From IMG/VR virus record IMGVR_UViG_3300023179_000044, positions 39,879 to 103,878 of that record: DNA of 64,000 nt, one strand, 5' to 3'. Every line of letters starts with the position of its first letter. The first letter of the stretch is position 1. Origin of the DNA: a virus. Below, in pieces: positions 42,335 to 49,148 of this stretch. The notes beneath the pieces were generated by a model. It searched no databases, was not told the DNA's origin, and saw nothing but the letters and a program-made list of their open reading frames with translations. Position numbers and translations under genes: made by a program.

Positions 42335-42377
42335 TTCAGTTCCTATCTATCAAGTAGCCTGTGTTGGCTACATAAAT

Positions 42378-42449
42378 AATTTATACCCAAATAGCAAAAA
42401 ACTCAACAAGCAACAAAAAAATAACTATCTACTGGAAAAAATGAAAAAT
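42378..42449 (-). promoter_or_regulatory. Motif promoter for the three small membrane genes
   Basis: 17-bp motif (42433-42449), TAAATT (42378-42383), and leader stem-loop GTAGCC-AACACA-GGCTAC. No clear TGTCGG box. Confidence 0.6.
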
Positions 42450-42482
42450 GTAATCTAGGGTTCGGTGTTTTCTGGGCTGGAC

Positions 42483-42518
42483 AAAAAAATACCCTGCCAC
42501 TTGGACAGGGTATTTTTA
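42483..42518 (-). terminator. Intrinsic terminator after 42527-42919
   Basis: Stem ATACCCTG / CAGGGTAT (42489-42513) with A and T runs on both sides. Confidence 0.85.
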
Positions 42519-42526
42519 GTTTTTAT

Positions 42527-42919
42527 TTAGTAGCAATAAAGGCAGGTTGAGCCATAACAGGCGTGTTCATCAGCGTATCGTTCAGGGCAGATTTCTCTGG
42601 CTTGTTCGTGTATTTGGATAGATAACTTTTCTAGCAACCTTTTTACCTGCCACATAGATTTTAGGATTTCATCTATCGTGTTTTGGGTCTGCTCTGGCAT
42701 CTCAACTAACAGGGCAGGTTCGCCATTGGTATCAAGCGTTAGGGGCAAGTTCAGCAACTCATCTCTATACTTCTCGACCTTGCGAATTATGGTGTCTATT
42801 TCGCTGGTGTCTTGGCTGGTGTCGTAAAGAATAGCACCATAGGGGCTTTCTAGGATTTCCACCTGCTCTGCTAGTTTTTCTAGGGCGATAGCGTTGCTCT
42901 CTGCTAGGTTCTCTTTCAC
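42527..42919 (-). CDS. Helical hypothetical protein with Cys-rich end, 130 aa
   Basis: Long helices (NAIALEKLAEQVEILE, IDTIIRKVEKYRDELLNLPL, IDEILKSMWQVKRLLEKLSIQIHEQA) followed by ICPERYADEHACYGSTCLYCY, a cysteine cluster that might bind zinc. Not recognised. Second gene of its unit. Confidence 0.55.
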   Translation of the reverse strand: MKENLAESNAIALEKLAEQVEILESPYGAILYDTSQDTSEIDTIIRKVEKYRDELLNLPLTLDTNGEPALLVEMPEQTQNTIDEILKSMWQVKRLLEKLSIQIHEQAREICPERYADEHACYGSTCLYCY

Positions 42920-42927
42920 TGGGTTTC

Positions 42928-43128
42928 CTATCTCTCGGTGTTCTCGGTGTTCTTGCTTTCAGCAAGGATTTCTTGGGTTCTAGCCAAAATAACTTTTATC
43001 TGCTCTGGCGTTAGGTGAGCAAAAATAAAGCCATAAGCGTATGGATAAACTACTTCATCGCTTTTACCTGCTAACCTAAGGTTTTCTATGACCTGAATAA
43101 TCGGGTCAATGGTGGTCTGGTCTGCCAT
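42928..43128 (-). CDS. Hypothetical protein, 66 aa
   Basis: Start ATG 43128 (MADQTT), 8 bases after AGGA. An upstream ATG lacks a site. IIQVIENLRLAGKSDEVVYPYAYGFIFAHLTPEQIKVILARTQEILAES looks helical. First gene of a two-gene unit. Confidence 0.5.
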   Translation of the reverse strand: MADQTTIDPIIQVIENLRLAGKSDEVVYPYAYGFIFAHLTPEQIKVILARTQEILAESKNTENTER

Positions 43129-43167
43129 AATCGGTGTCCTATCTGTCGGGGGCTTTTCCATAAAACA

Positions 43168-43242
43168 ACTATAACCCTAACCACTGACGAAGCTTCACTA
43201 CTTTTTATCAAAAAAAAATAGATACTGGAAAAAATGAAAAAT
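43168..43242 (-). promoter_or_regulatory. Motif promoter for 42527-43128
   Basis: TATAGT (43168-43173), N10, CGTCAG (43184-43189), 36 bp, 17-bp motif (43226-43242). Confidence 0.65.
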
Positions 43243-43267
43243 GTTATTACTGCTTTTTTTCTTGGAC

Positions 43268-43300
43268 AAAAAATAAACCCCCCTAAGTTCAGGGGGGAGT
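43268..43300 (-). terminator. Intrinsic terminator after 43321-43734
   Basis: Stem ACCCCCCT / AGGGGGG (43277-43297) with a T run on the minus strand. Confidence 0.75.
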
Positions 43301-43320
43301 ATCTTGATAACTAGGCTAGA

Positions 43321-43734
43321 TTAGTCATCTAAGGCTATTTCAGCGACCTCTAAGGTAAAGGTTGCCCAATACTCATCATGGCTAGACCTAACTACCTCTA
43401 ACACGCTGTAATCATCATTAGAGTAAAAGCGAAGTGTGAAGTCGCTATCTAGGCTAAGGTCGCTAATCAAGTTTTCAGGGTTGCTAATTTTATAGCCAGA
43501 GCGTCTATCCCAATTTAGGTTTTTAGCGTTGATTAGAATTGGAGTTTTCAGTTCATAAGAATTGGCAGTCATCCACTTTTCCAGCAAGTCAAACTTGATG
43601 TTATCTAAGTCATCTTGCCAGCAACCATAGCAGTCTTCACTAGGTTTTGATGTTTTAGTTTCTTCATCATAATCCTCACAAGAGCAAGTGTCGCTAAGTG
43701 TATAGCGAAGCGTTAGTTCAGTTTTAGTTCCCAT
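43321..43734 (-). CDS. Hypothetical protein, 137 aa
   Basis: TCSCEDYDEETKTSKPSEDCYGCWQDDLDNIKFDLLEKWMTANSYEL suggests a Cys-based metal site at residues 17-39. RRSGYKISNPENLISDLSLDSDFTLRFYSNDDYSVLEVVRSSHDEYWATF is beta-rich. Similar small proteins occur in large actinophages, but I cannot assign a role. Confidence 0.58.
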   Translation of the reverse strand: MGTKTELTLRYTLSDTCSCEDYDEETKTSKPSEDCYGCWQDDLDNIKFDLLEKWMTANSYELKTPILINAKNLNWDRRSGYKISNPENLISDLSLDSDFTLRFYSNDDYSVLEVVRSSHDEYWATFTLEVAEIALDD

Positions 43735-43851
43735 AATAATCTCCTAAGTAAGTTTTGGCAGTTGCCATAAATAGAGGCTAGCAAACTTTATAAAAATAAC
43801 TCGCAACTTGGATAACTTTTTGATAACTTTTTTTCTTTATTTATTATCTAG

Positions 43852-43868
43852 TGGAAAAAATGAAAAAT
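43852..43868 (-). promoter_or_regulatory. 17-bp motif upstream of 43321-43734
   Basis: ATTTTTCATTTTTTCCA on the gene strand. Just downstream lies TTATCAAAAAGTTAT and TTGCGA, the second promoter class seen at 46881 and 48873. Confidence 0.6.
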
Positions 43869-43952
43869 AGTTAGTAAGGTTTTTGTTCCCTTTTAGCAAC
43901 TTATCAAAATAAGATGTATTCTGCTCTAAGTCCCCCCTAAATAATCTAATAA

Positions 43953-43969
43953 TGGAAAAAATGAAAAAT
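43953..43969 (-). promoter_or_regulatory. Second, tandem 17-bp motif at the edge of the repeat region
   Basis: Full match, 101 bases beyond the previous copy with no gene between. It abuts the AT repeats of the putative origin. Confidence 0.55.
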
Positions 43970-43984
43970 AATCTAGCAACTTTT

Positions 43985-44508
43985 ATAGATTTTTACAGGT
44001 TTTTACAGGTTTTTACAGGTTTTTACAGATTTTTACAAATTTTTTATTATTTTTTACTTTTATTTTTTGATTTTTACAGATTTTTACAGATTTTTACAGA
44101 TTTTAGCGTTTTTTGGCTTTTTAGGCGTTTTAGGGCTTTTAGCGTTTTTCAGGCGTTTCGGGGTTTTAGGCGTTTTAGGGCTTCTATGGGCTTTTAGAGC
44201 GTTTCCAGCCAGAAACGGCTGTTAGACGGGTTTGGCTATCCGTCAAGGCTTCTAGGCTCTATCGGGTCTAAGGTCTATCCGTCAAGTGTAGGCAGGGGGC
44301 TTATAGGCGAGCCGTCATTTAGCGAGCCGTTGAGTTCAGGGGGCTTATAGGCGAGCCGTCAAACTGCTAGCCGTTGGCTTTTAGGGCTTATAGGCGAGCC
44401 GTTGATTTGCTAGCCGTCATTTAGGCAAGCCGTCAAATGCTAGCCGTTGGCTCGCCTAGCCGTGTTGATTAGGCGAGCCGTTAGGCTTGCTGGTTTAGGC
44501 TTGCCGTT
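43985..44508. repeat. Iteron and AT-repeat region, candidate replication origin
   Basis: Three adjoining blocks. (1) 43985-44104: TTTTTACAGR in 10-bp steps, at least seven copies. (2) 44105-44200: GGCGTTTTAGGG-type repeats. (3) 44307-44508: about eleven copies of GC(G/T/A)AGCCGT(C/T) or close variants, often 15 or about 29 bp apart. No credible gene. Phased AT repeats next to iterons is the usual plan of an initiator-bound origin. No DnaA box cluster was recognised. Confidence 0.6.
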
Positions 44509-44842
44509 CAGTTTCTATACTAAACTCCGTGTATTCCACGCCGTCAATGGTATAAACACCCGTATCAGCATCAACCGACACGCTTGGAACATTTATCCAC
44601 TCTGTTCCCGTTAGGCTACCCGTTTCTATCCCGAAAGATAACTCGCCATTATAGTTTCCAAGCCTGACGGCGAACTCGTAAAAGATTTGAGCAGCCAAGT
44701 AAGACGGGTCGCCAATACGCCCCGTGTTCTCTAAAACATTTCTTACTGCTGTTAGGTTGTCCGTGCCTGACCAATGCCCGTAAAAAACTACGGGTTCAGG
44801 AAAACGCTGGCTGGTGATTTCTATAAATGCTCTGTCGCCCAT
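44495..44842 (-). CDS. Hypothetical phage protein, 115 aa
   Basis: GDRAFIEITSQRFPEPVVFYGHWSGTDNLTAVRNVLENTGRIGDPSYLAAQIFYEFAVRLGNYNGELSFGI. This form (N-terminal R.F.E......VYGHWSG) is familiar from actinophages and plasmids, but no function is known to me. The last iteron-like repeat overlaps its 3' end. Confidence 0.6.
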   Translation of the reverse strand: MGDRAFIEITSQRFPEPVVFYGHWSGTDNLTAVRNVLENTGRIGDPSYLAAQIFYEFAVRLGNYNGELSFGIETGSLTGTEWINVPSVSVDADTGVYTIDGVEYTEFSIETERQA

Positions 44843-44844
44843 TT

Positions 44845-45309
44845 TTATTTGTTCTCGCTTTCTTTGATTTTGTTGAGTTGGTTTATCGTATCACGCAAGA
44901 TGTTCATAGCCCTACCATTTGTAATAGGTGCGTGTTCATTTTCTAGTGTTGCTAAATGGTTCTCCAAATCAGCGATAACTGATTTTAGTGTTGGAACTAA
45001 TAGCGTTGGTGTTAGTGTTTCCATTTCTGATTTCTCGCTTTCTGTTTCAGGGTTGATAAATGTTTCCAAGTGGCATAACTCTACCATTTTGGAAACAGAT
45101 AGGATTTTTGAGCCACCAAAAGTAATCCCTTTTGGCAACTCTATTTCACTATCCCAGTAGCCGAAGTTTGCTAACTCTATTGCCTGTAAGCAAGGCTCTC
45201 TTAGGTCTATTGGAAGTGGTGGATAGTGGTTGCCTAGTAAGTGCCAAGTTATTCTTTTATCTAGGGCTATCTCGGTGTTGCTAACTATGTTCTCGCTTAG
45301 TTTGCTCAT
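44845..45309 (-). CDS. Hypothetical protein, 154 aa
   Basis: Not recognised. PLPIDLREPCLQAIELANFGYWDSEIELPKGITFGGSKIL, then an acidic helix and ENHLATLENEHAPITNGRAMNILRDTINQLNKIKES. Probably soluble and helical. First gene of a two-gene unit; the downstream ATG is 2 bases after its stop. Confidence 0.55.
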   Translation of the reverse strand: MSKLSENIVSNTEIALDKRITWHLLGNHYPPLPIDLREPCLQAIELANFGYWDSEIELPKGITFGGSKILSVSKMVELCHLETFINPETESEKSEMETLTPTLLVPTLKSVIADLENHLATLENEHAPITNGRAMNILRDTINQLNKIKESENK

Positions 45310-45335
45310 TTGTTTCCTTTCAGTTAGGTAATGAA

Positions 45336-45417
45336 AGTCTAGTGATTTTTTTTACCCAAATCAAGTTATTTTCGGTGTGTTATCAAAAAGTTAGTTTTAC
45401 TGGAAAAAATGAAAAAT
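45336..45417 (-). promoter_or_regulatory. Motif promoter for 44495-45309
   Basis: 17-bp motif (45401-45417), then TTGATT-17-TAGACT (-10 at 45336-45341). Canonical -35/-10 class. Confidence 0.65.
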
Positions 45418-45437
45418 CTAGTAAAAAGTTTCCAACT

Positions 45438-45483
45438 AAAAAAATCCCCCTATGCGAAACAATAAACATAGGGGGAAGTTTTT
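45438..45483 (-). terminator. Intrinsic terminator after 45482-45667
   Basis: Stem CCCCCTATG / CATAGGGGG (45446-45475) with a T run on the minus strand. Confidence 0.85.
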
Positions 45484-45667
45484 ATTTTCTATCTTTACAG
45501 CCTACACAAACCCAGATAGCGTGTTCATAGTTAGGGTCAAGGTCAAGTCCAGAAGTATCTACAAAGTAAAGTGGTTCGCTGGCTAATCCAGTTCCACACA
45601 TTTCACAGGTGAAAACATTTTCGCCTTTACAGCAACTACATTTATCAAGTTTTTTGTTCGTGTCCAT
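45482..45667 (-). CDS. Small zinc-ribbon protein, 61 aa
   Basis: Start ATG 45667 overlaps the previous stop (TAATG). KLDKCSCCKGENVFTCEMCG and HAIWVCVGCKDRK give at least three Cys pairs, enough for one or two zinc ribbons. Last of a three-gene unit. Confidence 0.6.
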   Translation of the reverse strand: MDTNKKLDKCSCCKGENVFTCEMCGTGLASEPLYFVDTSGLDLDPNYEHAIWVCVGCKDRK

Positions 45668-45861
45668 TAGTCCCACCCCATACAACCACAATAATAATCG
45701 TCAGTTGGCTCGTCAGGCGTGTATCTAAAAAACGCTAAGTCAGGGCTACTTGGTTTTGGATTATGAGCCCTATTAGTTTTTTCACTTCCACAGGTAGCCA
45801 TACGACCTGCTAACTGCTCTGGTGTTGGTTTTGCTGGTGTTAGTTCATTTTTATTTTCCAT
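45667..45861 (-). CDS. Hypothetical protein with CGC end, 64 aa
   Basis: Pro/Thr-rich N-terminus, ATCGSEKTNRAH in the middle and YYCGCMGWD at the C-terminus. CGCxGW-type ends are known in small actinobacterial proteins. No function assigned. Confidence 0.5.
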   Translation of the reverse strand: MENKNELTPAKPTPEQLAGRMATCGSEKTNRAHNPKPSSPDLAFFRYTPDEPTDDYYCGCMGWD

Positions 45862-45872
45862 TTAGTTTCTCC

Positions 45873-46193
45873 TTAGTCTTGCTCAAACTCTACTAAATAA
45901 ACTTCGGGAATAACAGCGTCTAATCCTGTTGAGAACATACTTTCTAAACTATCGTATCCACCTAGTTCATCATAAAGAAACTCTTGGAAATCATCTGTGT
46001 ATTTGGTATCTACAACTAGCCAAGATAAATCGTTATACTCGTTTTCCCTGCTCATTTGTAGCCATTGTTCAGTTCCACGCCATAAGAACCAAACAAATCT
46101 ATCGGTGTAATCACCCTGAACCTTGACTAACTTTACATCAGGTATCCAGCCATTTAGTTCGTCAGCGTAGAAATCGTGTTTTACTTTTTCCAT
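45873..46193 (-). CDS. Hypothetical protein, 106 aa
   Basis: ATG 46193 has GAAAGGAACACCA upstream and is favoured over an earlier start. KHDFYADELNGWIPDVKLVKVQGDYTDRFVWFLWRGTEQWLQM is rich in aromatics. Acidic overall. Not recognised. First of a three-gene unit. Confidence 0.55.
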   Translation of the reverse strand: MEKVKHDFYADELNGWIPDVKLVKVQGDYTDRFVWFLWRGTEQWLQMSRENEYNDLSWLVVDTKYTDDFQEFLYDELGGYDSLESMFSTGLDAVIPEVYLVEFEQD

Positions 46194-46225
46194 TGGTGTT
46201 CCTTTCCAAGTTTGTTGATACAGAT

Positions 46226-46290
46226 ACACTAACACAGCCCACAGACATTTTTCTATTTTTATTTATTATCTAGTGGAAAAAATGAAAAAT
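46226..46290 (-). promoter_or_regulatory. Motif promoter for 45482-46193
   Basis: TAGTGT (46226-46231), N10, TGTCTG (46242-46247), 26 bp, 17-bp motif (46274-46290). Confidence 0.65.
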
Positions 46291-46308
46291 GTATTTCAGG
46301 TCTGGCTC

Positions 46309-46342
46309 ATAAAAAGTTTGAGCAGTTTAGACACTTGCTCAG
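46309..46342 (-). terminator. Weak terminator after 46366-46881
   Basis: Short stem TGAGCA / TGCTCA (46319-46341) followed on the minus strand by ACTTTTTAT. Confidence 0.45.
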
Positions 46343-46365
46343 GTGTTTTCCTTTTCAGGAGTGGT

Positions 46366-46881
46366 CTAGCAGATAGAGAACCCACCAGAGTTCTCTAAAA
46401 ACTCTGCGAACTCTTTTAGGTCGTCAAGTTCCAGCGAGTAGTTAGTGTCCCAACTCTCTTTCTTGCCCTCGCCATTACAGCCATTACACCAGCCAGTTTC
46501 TCTGCCTAACATAATCGCCTGTTCAGGTGATAACTTGTGTTCTGGCATTTGGTTCTGGACACCTACTTCATCACTTCTAATACCAGTTCCAGCACATAGG
46601 TCGCAGTTTTCTAGTGGCAGACTAGCCAGATAAGCGTTTCTTTGCTCTATGTATTCACTAGCCTTGCCAGTTGCTAAATCGTCTTTGATACGCTTGGCGA
46701 GTTCCTTAGCACCTGTTTCGTCTAGTCCATCGCCATCGTTGTAATGCCCAGAAACATTAGCAACTAGGTCATTATAGTTATCCACGCAGAACTCCCAGAG
46801 TGGTCGCCAGCCCCAGACACTTCGCCTGAAATAAGCCCCTACTTCATTAGCAGGGTTTTTACCAAATACATCCATACCCAT
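46366..46881 (-). CDS. Phage protein with DnaJ-type CxxCxGxG zinc site
   Basis: 171 residues. N-terminus MGMDVFGKNPANEVGAYFRRSVWGWRPLWEFC is typical of a conserved phage and plasmid family. The middle holds NCDLCAGTG and WCNGCNGEG, a DnaJ-like zinc pair, and the end is SLELDDLKEFAEFLENSGGFSIC. Role unknown. Single-gene unit. Confidence 0.7.
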   Translation of the reverse strand: MGMDVFGKNPANEVGAYFRRSVWGWRPLWEFCVDNYNDLVANVSGHYNDGDGLDETGAKELAKRIKDDLATGKASEYIEQRNAYLASLPLENCDLCAGTGIRSDEVGVQNQMPEHKLSPEQAIMLGRETGWCNGCNGEGKKESWDTNYSLELDDLKEFAEFLENSGGFSIC

Positions 46882-46923
46882 TTTTCGTTTTCCTTTCGCT
46901 AGGGTTATTTATTTGATAACTGA

Positions 46924-47018
46924 AATCTACCAAACAAACTTCCAAAAACGCAACTTATTTCATAACTTTTTGATAAACATTTTTCTTGCTTTGGTTATTA
47001 GTGGAAAAAATGAAAAAT
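46924..47018 (-). promoter_or_regulatory. Motif promoter for 46366-46881
   Basis: 17-bp motif (47002-47018), TTATCAAAAAGTTAT, then TTGCGT-18-TAGATT (-10 at 46924-46929). Confidence 0.65.
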
Positions 47019-47035
47019 CTTTTCTTGACATTTTT

Positions 47036-47073
47036 GGGGAAAAAGTTAGTTTTCCCTTATGGGAAAAACTAAC
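47036..47073 (-). terminator. Intrinsic terminator after 47085-47282
   Basis: Stem GTTAGTTTTCCC / GGGAAAAACTAAC with one bulged A (47045-47073), T run on the minus strand. Confidence 0.8.
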
Positions 47074-47084
47074 GATTAGAAATA

Positions 47085-47282
47085 CTATTCAGTTTTAGTT
47101 TCAGGTTCATCATCACCAAAATCCACCAAGTCATAGGCGAGTATCTGGCGACCTACCTTGTCGTAGATGACTTCATAAATCTCTCCGTCATCTCCATTTG
47201 CTTCGGCTTCCGTCTTTGCTTCCAAGAGCAAGGCAAGCAGTAGGTTTGCTTCTGCTTCTGTTAGGCGTTTAGGGTCTTTCAT
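47085..47282 (-). CDS. Small acidic helical protein, 65 aa
   Basis: RLTEAEANLLLALLLEAKTEAEANGDDGEIYEVIYDKVGRQILAYDLVDFG then an acidic tail. Helical, no known motif. Last gene of the four-gene unit with the prepilin peptidase-like gene. Confidence 0.5.
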   Translation of the reverse strand: MKDPKRLTEAEANLLLALLLEAKTEAEANGDDGEIYEVIYDKVGRQILAYDLVDFGDDEPETKTE

Positions 47283-47350
47283 CTGCTATCCGTTAGTTGT
47301 TGGTCTGGTCTAGTCTGGTCTAAGGTCTATCCGTCAGGTCTGGGCAACTA

Positions 47351-47641
47351 CTATGCGAGCCGACTTGGTTGGCTGTCCGTCAAAAGTTGCTCGGCTGTAT
47401 CTGGCACTCTAAATCCCATACGCAAGCCGACTATCACTACAAGTTCAGCCGTGTCCATACCAAGACACTTGGCGATTTCATTTAGAACTTCACTACTCGC
47501 TTCTTTTCTACCCTGTTCTAGTTCCCAAAGGTAGTTATGTGAAATCCGTGCCTGTGATTTGTTTATGGTTTCTCGCAGAGTTAGTTGGTTCTTGTATCGG
47601 TGTTCGGAGATAACTTCTCCTAATGCTTGCCTGAATAACAT
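47351..47641 (-). CDS. ClgR-like XRE-family transcription regulator
   Basis: 96 residues. FRQALGEVISEHRYKNQLTLRETINKSQARISHNYLWELEQGRKEASSEVLNEIAKCLGMDTAELV closely follows the actinobacterial ClgR/PopR pattern (a Cro-type HTH with ERGQKEASSELL). In hosts ClgR activates clp protease genes and DNA-repair genes. A phage copy could redirect host proteolysis or regulate phage promoters. Starts 3 bases after the gene before. Confidence 0.72.
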   Translation of the reverse strand: MLFRQALGEVISEHRYKNQLTLRETINKSQARISHNYLWELEQGRKEASSEVLNEIAKCLGMDTAELVVIVGLRMGFRVPDTAEQLLTDSQPSRLA

Positions 47642-47644
47642 TTG

Positions 47645-47812
47645 TTAGTCCAAGTCCTTTCCGTGTTTTGAGTTGTATTCGTCAATAGCCTTACGAACTT
47701 CCACAGCGTAAGCAGGGTGTCGTGCCATAGACATCAGTAGTTTTTTCTTTTCCGTGCTGGTTAGAAAAATCCAGCGAAAGCGATACCAGAGTGTAATGAG
47801 CGTGTCTTTCAT
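47645..47812 (-). CDS. Small basic protein, 55 aa
   Basis: LITLWYRFRWIFLTSTEKKKLLMSMARHPAYAVEVRKAIDEYNSKHGKDLD. Aromatic/basic first half and a polar helix. Between the prepilin peptidase-like and ClgR-like genes with short gaps, so co-expressed. Not recognised. Confidence 0.5.
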   Translation of the reverse strand: MKDTLITLWYRFRWIFLTSTEKKKLLMSMARHPAYAVEVRKAIDEYNSKHGKDLD

Positions 47813-47822
47813 AATCTTTTCC

Positions 47823-48305
47823 TTACCTAATGAATACTACTGCTACTAATCCAAAATACACCAGATAGATAAATGGGGCAAGTCTGCCACCAATAATCTC
47901 TCGCCTACTACGCCACATAACGAGATACACACTTCCTATTACAAATGCCATAGATACAAGTGGCAATACTAGCCAGACCCAAGCGAACTTCCAAGATAGA
48001 GATAGACCCATAACTACAAATAACTTTACATCACCCATACCAATACTTTCCCATTTAGCGTGTATGTAAGTGAACACAGCAAGTAATACCACTCCAAAAA
48101 TAAGTGGCATAACTAATCCCCATAGCCACTCACCAGATACAACTGCGTAAGTAATGGCAGAGCCTAGCCAGAGCCAGATAGTAGGTAGCGTGTATTTGTT
48201 AGGAACTCTATTTTCCATAAAGTCCCAAATCAGTATTGGGATAGCAACTACGCATAAGTAGATAGCAGGAAGCGAAGCGATTATTTGTTGTTGTTGTGTA
48301 TTCAT
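47823..48305 (-). CDS. Type IV prepilin peptidase-like protein (peptidase A24)
   Basis: 160 residues from ATG 48305. Several membrane segments. The two catalytic Asp motifs of aspartic prepilin peptidases are present: IWDFMENRVPN (D28) and ESIGMGDVKLF (D92 in the GxGD motif). The length fits the minimal TadV/CpaA-type form without the methyltransferase part. Such enzymes cut the leader of prepilins at the membrane. Phage copies are unusual. It might process host pilins or a phage secreted protein. Appears to be leaderless (TATAGT 7 bases before ATG). Confidence 0.75.
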   Translation of the reverse strand: MNTQQQQIIASLPAIYLCVVAIPILIWDFMENRVPNKYTLPTIWLWLGSAITYAVVSGEWLWGLVMPLIFGVVLLAVFTYIHAKWESIGMGDVKLFVVMGLSLSWKFAWVWLVLPLVSMAFVIGSVYLVMWRSRREIIGGRLAPFIYLVYFGLVAVVFIR

Positions 48306-48312
48306 AAATCCC

Positions 48313-48387
48313 ACTATACAAGTTAGGTGCGACATTTTACAAATCTTTTTTGGCGTGTTTTATTATTTAGTGGAAAAAATGAAAAAT
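48313..48387 (-). promoter_or_regulatory. Motif promoter for 47085-48305, leaderless
   Basis: TATAGT (48313-48318) 7 bases before ATG, N10, TGTCGC (48329-48334), 36 bp, 17-bp motif (48371-48387). Confidence 0.7.
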
Positions 48388-48406
48388 CTTATGAGCCAAA
48401 AAAACT

Positions 48407-48453
48407 AAAAAAAAACGCTGGTAGATAAACGAGAAAATCTACCAGCATTTTTT
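48407..48453. terminator. Intrinsic terminator after 48502-48873
   Basis: 10-bp stem GCTGGTAGAT / ATCTACCAGC (48417-48446) with A and T runs on both sides. Confidence 0.85.
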
Positions 48454-48501
48454 CACTTAGAAAGGAGTGATTATTTATTTATGGGTGTTGCTTGGTTCTG
48501 G

Positions 48502-48873
48502 TTAGAGAACATCAACTCGTAGAGTTGGCTCGCCAGCACCTTTGGCGACCCTGTAAGGTTCTAGCAGAGAGTAAAGTTCAGGATTTTCTCTCTCCAACTT
48601 ATCAAGGTCAAGTTTGGCAGGACTAGGGATAAGTTTGATAGACAATAAACGCTTACCCTTAGCGTCAGTTGCTACCAAATCAGATGTGATAGAGCCAACA
48701 GCGTCAAGAATAGCCTGTCTTGCTTGGTCAGACATTTCCTTTGCTTGCTTACCTAAATCACGACCATTACGCAGGTTTGCTACCTGCTTTTGTATGGCTG
48801 GTTTTAGAACTACTACCTGTGGGGTAGAAGTGCTAATGCTTGTAGTGCTTTGGTTCTTAGTTGCGTTTCCCAT
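48502..48873 (-). CDS. Hypothetical protein, 123 aa
   Basis: Ser/Thr-rich N-terminus, helix KQVANLRNGRDLGKQAKEMSDQARQAILDAVG, then VATDAKGKRLLSIKLIPSPAKLDLDKLERENPELYSLLEPYRVAK and LRV. The plan (coiled helix, small beta hairpin, PELY) resembles the paralogues at 36408 and 41035. Role unknown; possibly DNA-related. Confidence 0.55.
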   Translation of the reverse strand: MGNATKNQSTTSISTSTPQVVVLKPAIQKQVANLRNGRDLGKQAKEMSDQARQAILDAVGSITSDLVATDAKGKRLLSIKLIPSPAKLDLDKLERENPELYSLLEPYRVAKGAGEPTLRVDVL

Positions 48874-48918
48874 TTGGAGTTCCTTTCGTTAGATTACCTT
48901 TGGGTGTATTGCTCTAAT

Positions 48919-48947
48919 AGTAAATCACGATTTCTAAAATCTCGCAA
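48919..48947 (-). promoter_or_regulatory. Canonical promoter for 48502-48873
   Basis: TTGCGA (48942-48947), 17 bp, TTTACT (48919-48924). TTATCAAAAAGTTAT stands just upstream of the -35. No 17-bp motif here. Confidence 0.65.
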
Positions 48948-48977
48948 GTTTATTTGATAACTTTTTGATAAACATTT

Positions 48978-49148
48978 TTAGGGAGTTTCTACCTGCTGTG
49001 GCTCGCCACACTCATAACAAGTTATGTAGCCAAGTCCGTCCCCAACAGGTGTTATCTCAAAAGTATCTACTGCTTTTAGTCCACACTCCGAGCAGTTGAT
49101 TTCAGTTTCCAGCGTCAGGGCTGTCTTGCTAGTCCGTTGGTTGCTCAT
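48978..49148 (-). CDS. Small zinc-ribbon protein, 56 aa
   Basis: Start ATG 49148 (MSNQRTSKT), overlapping the end of the DUF4314-like gene. INCSECGLKA and YITCYECGEPQ give two CxxC pairs, a single zinc ribbon. An upstream start nine codons earlier is possible. Confidence 0.55.
   Translation of the reverse strand: MSNQRTSKTALTLETEINCSECGLKAVDTFEITPVGDGLGYITCYECGEPQQVETP

Noticed and set aside
43952-44197. Plus-strand open frame with repeated F/Y/R-rich peptide
   Set aside because: It is a translation of the AT and GGCGTTTT repeats; low complexity, antisense to the local genes, and starts inside a copy of the 17-bp element.
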